Assembly (NCBI GenBank): GCA_020345785.1
Contig: CP070771.1
Location: 5,317,685 to 5,324,869, forward strand
DNA: 7,185 nt
Source of the DNA: Desulfobacterales bacterium
GTDB taxonomy: Bacteria; Desulfobacterota; Desulfobacteria; Desulfobacterales; JAFDCJ01
Direction of reading: 5' to 3'
Part shown: piece after piece, positions 5,160 to 7,185 of the stretch
Position numbering within the stretch: the first letter of the stretch is position 1
How the letters are laid out: each line of letters opens with the position of its first letter
Translations under genes and position numbers: made by a program
The notes under the pieces: model-generated
Seen by the model: only the letters and a program-made list of their open reading frames with translations
The model's database searches: none
Told to the model about the DNA's origin: nothing

Positions 5160-6671
5160 TCATTCGACCCAATCGAAGGTTCGATCGACCGCCTTTTTCC
5201 ATTGGCGGTAGTATTTTTCCCTTACATTGTTGTCCATGGCAGGCTGCCAGGTTTTGTCGGCCGCCCAGTTCCGACGCAGTTCATCAAATCCGGACCAGAA
5301 TCCGACCGCCAGGCCGGCGGCGTAAGCGGCGCCCAAAGCGGTGGTCTCTGAAACTTCAGGCCTTATGACCGAGACATTGAGGATATCGGCTTGAAACTGC
5401 ATCAACAATTCATTGCCCACCATGCCGCCATCCACCTTAAGTTTGCTGAGTTCGACACCGGAATCCTTGTTCATGGCATCCACAATATCGCGGGTCTGAT
5501 AGGCGCTGGCTTCCAGGACGGCCCTGGCGAGATGCCCCTTGTTGACGAAGCGGGTCAGACCCGCAATCACGCCGCGCGCATCCGAACGCCAGTAGGGGGC
5601 AAAGAGGCCGGAGAAGGCGGGGACAAAATAGGCACCGCCGTTGTCTGCCACTGTGCCGGCCAATTCTTCTATTTCCGGCGCACTGGAAATTAATCCAAGG
5701 TTGTCCCGCAGCCACTGAACCAACGCGCCGGTAATCGCGATGGAACCTTCCAGACAGTATACCGGACGCTGGTCATTAAATTGATAACCCAGGGTGGTGA
5801 GCAAGCCATGCTTTGAAGGAACGGGCGTATGACCGGTATTCAGCAGCAAAAAACAGCCGGTGCCATAAGTATTTTTGGCTTCGCCCTGGTCAAAACAGGT
5901 CTGACCCACCAGCGCCGCCTGTTGATCCCCCAGCGCCCCGCAAACCGCTACCGCTGCATTGAAGGGGCCATCTGTGAGGGTGGTGCCCCAGGTGCGCGTG
6001 TCGCTGGAGGGCACAATGCGAGGCAGTATCCGGCGCGGAATATCCAGACTATTCAGAATGTCTTCATCCCAATCCAGGGAGTTTAAATCCATGAGCATGG
6101 TTCGACTGGCATTGGTCACATCGGTGACGTGCGTGCCGCCGTCGGGTCCGCCGGTCAGCCACCAGATCAGCCAGGTTTCCATGGTACCGAAGAGCGCCTC
6201 GCCTTTCTCAGCGGCAGCTCGAGCTTCGGGGACATTATCCAGTATCCATTTGATTTTCGGACCCGAAAAATACGTAGCGATGGGAAGGCCGGTGGTATCT
6301 CGAAACCGATTTTGTCCCTGCTCGCGGCTTAACTCCTTGCATAATTTATCCGTGCGGGTGCACTGCCAGACGATGGCGTTCATGTATGGTTTGCCGGTGT
6401 TTTTGTCCCACAGCACGGTGGTTTCCCGCTGATTGGTGATGCCGACGGCCGCCAGGTCCGAGCCGCTGATTCCTGTTTTAAACAGCGCGCCGTGAATGAC
6501 GTCCTGGGTGTTTTGCCAGATCTCCAGAGGATCGTGCTCCACCCATCCCGGCTGCGGGAAAATCTGTTCATGCTCTTTTTGTTCCCAACCAACGATCTGA
6601 CCGCTGTGATTAAAAATAATGAACCGGTTGCTGGTTGTGCCTTGATCTAGTGCGCCCACATATTTAGCCAT
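5160..6671 (-). CDS. glpK: Glycerol kinase
   Basis: This FGGY-family kinase phosphorylates glycerol to sn-glycerol-3-phosphate with ATP in the cytosol, the first step of glycerol use. It is complete: 503 aa, against about 502 for E. coli GlpK. The start at 6671 has AAAGGAGA seven bases upstream, and the protein begins directly with [16 protein letters not shown]. Visible features are the phosphate-binding loop DQGTTSNR (9-16), the glycerol-contact GITNQRETT (77-85), FGGY signature 1 around [13 protein letters not shown] (134-146), DVTNASRT (184-191), the catalytic Asp249 in [17 protein letters not shown] (267-273), [17 protein letters not shown] (307-323) and the second FGGY region [20 protein letters not shown] (412-431). 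The position matching the E. coli fructose-1,6-bisphosphate Arg236 is Ala240, and the PGIETT part of the IIA-Glc site reads PAMDNN, so those two E. coli controls are probably missing. It lies downstream of glpV on the same strand. Confidence 0.98.
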   Translation of the reverse strand: MAKYVGALDQGTTSNRFIIFNHSGQIVGWEQKEHEQIFPQPGWVEHDPLEIWQNTQDVIHGALFKTGISGSDLAAVGITNQRETTVLWDKNTGKPYMNAIVWQCTRTDKLCKELSREQGQNRFRDTTGLPIATYFSGPKIKWILDNVPEARAAAEKGEALFGTMETWLIWWLTGGPDGGTHVTDVTNASRTMLMDLNSLDWDEDILNSLDIPRRILPRIVPSSDTRTWGTTLTDGPFNAAVAVCGALGDQQAALVGQTCFDQGEAKNTYGTGCFLLLNTGHTPVPSKHGLLTTLGYQFNDQRPVYCLEGSIAITGALVQWLRDNLGLISSAPEIEELAGTVADNGGAYFVPAFSGLFAPYWRSDARGVIAGLTRFVNKGHLARAVLEASAYQTRDIVDAMNKDSGVELSKLKVDGGMVGNELLMQFQADILNVSVIRPEVSETTALGAAYAAGLAVGFWSGFDELRRNWAADKTWQPAMDNNVREKYYRQWKKAVDRTFDWVE

Positions 6672-6686
6672 GCTTCGGTCTCCTTT

Positions 6687-6704
6687 CGCGGTAATTAATC
6701 CGCG
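6687..6704 (-). promoter_or_regulatory. Palindrome upstream of the glpK RBS
   Basis: CGCGG (6687-6691) and CCGCG (6700-6704) flank TAATTAAT. The inverted repeat sits immediately upstream of the glpK Shine-Dalgarno (6679-6686) and downstream of the candidate -10. It could be a repressor operator or a leader hairpin that modulates translation. No known regulator consensus is recognised. Confidence 0.35.
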
Positions 6705-6724
6705 GTGAAAAATCGTACACACCT

Positions 6725-6730
6725 ATTATA
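6725..6730 (-). promoter_or_regulatory. Candidate -10 box for glpK
   Basis: The minus strand reads TATAAT, a full sigma70 -10 match, about 55 bases before the glpK start and downstream of the glpV terminator. No good -35 lies at the usual 16-18 base spacing, where the sequence is about AAATTA. An activator or a non-standard promoter would be needed if this is used. Confidence 0.4.
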
Positions 6731-6780
6731 AAGGTCGATGTAAGGTGTAATTTTACCTATGATTGTAAGGCTGTTTCCGG

Positions 6781-6818
6781 AAAAAGTCGAGGGGTTAAAG
6801 CATTCGCTTTAACCCCTC
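6781..6818 (-). terminator. Strong intrinsic terminator after glpV
   Basis: GAGGGGTTAAAGC (6789-6801) and GCTTTAACCCCTC (6806-6818) form a perfect 13-bp stem with a 4-base loop. On the minus strand it is followed by GACTTTTTCC, a run of five T. It lies between the glpV stop (6905) and the glpK start (6671). It should end or sharply reduce transporter transcripts before the kinase gene. Confidence 0.8.
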
Positions 6819-6835
6819 AATGTATAACAGCAATC

Positions 6836-6864
6836 ATTGCCTGCCGGGCAGGTGCTTGCGCAAT
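6836..6864. repeat. Nested palindrome in the glpV-glpK spacer
   Basis: CCTGC-CGG-GCAGG (6840-6852) is nested inside ATTGC (6836-6840) and GCAAT (6860-6864). It lacks a T-tract on either strand. It could be a REP-like repeat or an mRNA 3'-end stabilising hairpin for glpV. Confidence 0.35.
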
Positions 6865-6904
6865 ATTAAGATTCGGCCAGCTTTCTGCCCACAGCGCGTT
6901 AGGG

Positions 6905-7185
6905 TTATTTCACACGACCTTCACGCCAGGCCTGAATGAGCTGGTCGTAGTTAACCGTTATACCCTGCGGTTTCTCATTGACCTTCGCTTTTGGCGATCC
7001 GGGCTGGTTCAGCCAATAGGACTCATCCCTTTTGGGGTTGAGCTTCGGTCCGCATTCTTTCTGCACATTTGCGCGCTCAATACGTTCCATAACACGGTCC
7101 ATCTCATTCGCGAGATTGTCCATGGCCGTATCCACGGTCACCTCACCGGAAACCGCTTCGCCGATATTTTGCCACCACAGTTGGG
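6905..7185 (-). CDS. glpV: Glycerol ABC transporter substrate-binding protein, C-terminal part
   Basis: Only the last 92 residues are in the window. The frame is open to the right edge, so the gene begins outside; a GTG at 7141 is merely an internal valine. The segment reads QLWWQNIGEAVSGEVTVDTA near the edge, then DNLANEMDRVMERIERA, GPKLNP, DESYWL, EKPQGITVNYDQLIQAWREGRVK. From memory these match the C-terminus of GlpV, the periplasmic glycerol-binding protein of the GlpSTPQV importer. Its position just before glpK agrees with the rhizobial order glpDSTPQVK, which supports the call more than the partial sequence alone. GlpV delivers glycerol to the membrane permeases GlpP and GlpQ, powered by GlpS and GlpT, and these genes are expected beyond the right edge. 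A strong terminator follows 87 bases after the stop. Confidence 0.85.
   Translation of the reverse strand, partial: QLWWQNIGEAVSGEVTVDTAMDNLANEMDRVMERIERANVQKECGPKLNPKRDESYWLNQPGSPKAKVNEKPQGITVNYDQLIQAWREGRVK

Noticed and set aside
5178..5190. GGTTCGATC, resembling a tRNA T-loop
   Set aside because: It lies in the glpK coding end, and no acceptor or anticodon arms can be found around it.
5959..6432. 157-aa plus-strand open frame
   Set aside because: It is antisense to glpK, without RBS or domain.
6672..6722. N-terminal extension of glycerol kinase to 6722
   Set aside because: It would place translation start upstream of the expected transcription start, and the family begins at [11 protein letters not shown] with a strong RBS.

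Overview
The window looks like a piece of a Gram-negative, mid-GC bacterial chromosome. I lean towards an uncultured sulfate-reducer-like Desulfobacterota. The hints are a glycerol ABC-transport/glycerol-kinase locus, strong AAAGGAGG-type ribosome binding sites, and spacers filled with short degenerate TGGAAT/ATTCC and CAATC/CAACC repeats of a kind I associate with that group. No rRNA, tRNA or marker gene is present, so the lineage is inference only.

Layout. (1) 194-514 (+) encodes a 106-aa protein of unknown function with a near-ideal RBS and a probable terminator. (2) 515-883 is a gene-poor spacer holding a long imperfect inverted repeat built from TGGAAT-like units, then a small hairpin. 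(3) 884-1543 (+) encodes a 219-aa protein with a possible cysteine-peptidase-like (NlpC/P60 or CHAP style) Cys/His arrangement. (4) Convergent with it, 1593-2663 (-) encodes a two-domain protein: an N-terminal DUF2652 nucleotide-cyclase-like domain and a C-terminal SRPBCC ligand-binding domain. (5) 2664-3270 is a 607-base spacer with two compact, separately bounded inverted-repeat elements. One spans 117 bp with perfect 16-bp ends and an internal hairpin that has two competing partners. The other spans 84 bp with perfect 12-bp ends and a three-way-junction fold that fits better on the minus strand. (6) 3271-3900 (+) is a calcineurin-like metallophosphoesterase with a poor start codon. It overlaps by 47 bases with 3854-5002 (+), a ParB/sulfiredoxin-like domain protein with a C-terminal Lrp/AsnC-type effector domain. 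The two form a tight operon of unknown purpose. (7) 5003-5159 is a spacer with degenerate CAATC/CAACC repeats between convergent genes. (8) 5160-6671 (-) is a full-length glycerol kinase, glpK. (9) Upstream of it on the same strand, 6905-7185 is the C-terminal end of the glycerol ABC transporter binding protein, glpV, which runs off the right edge.

How the genes work together. GlpV captures glycerol in the periplasm for an ABC importer (the other subunits should lie beyond the right edge), and GlpK traps it as glycerol-3-phosphate. A strong intrinsic terminator after glpV and a candidate promoter before glpK suggest the kinase can be expressed separately from the transporter. The phosphoesterase/ParB-Lrp pair looks like an effector-sensing or nucleotide-related module, but its substrate is unknown. 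The most unusual material is the non-coding structure in 2776-3205 and the ParB-Lrp fusion paired with a phosphoesterase.
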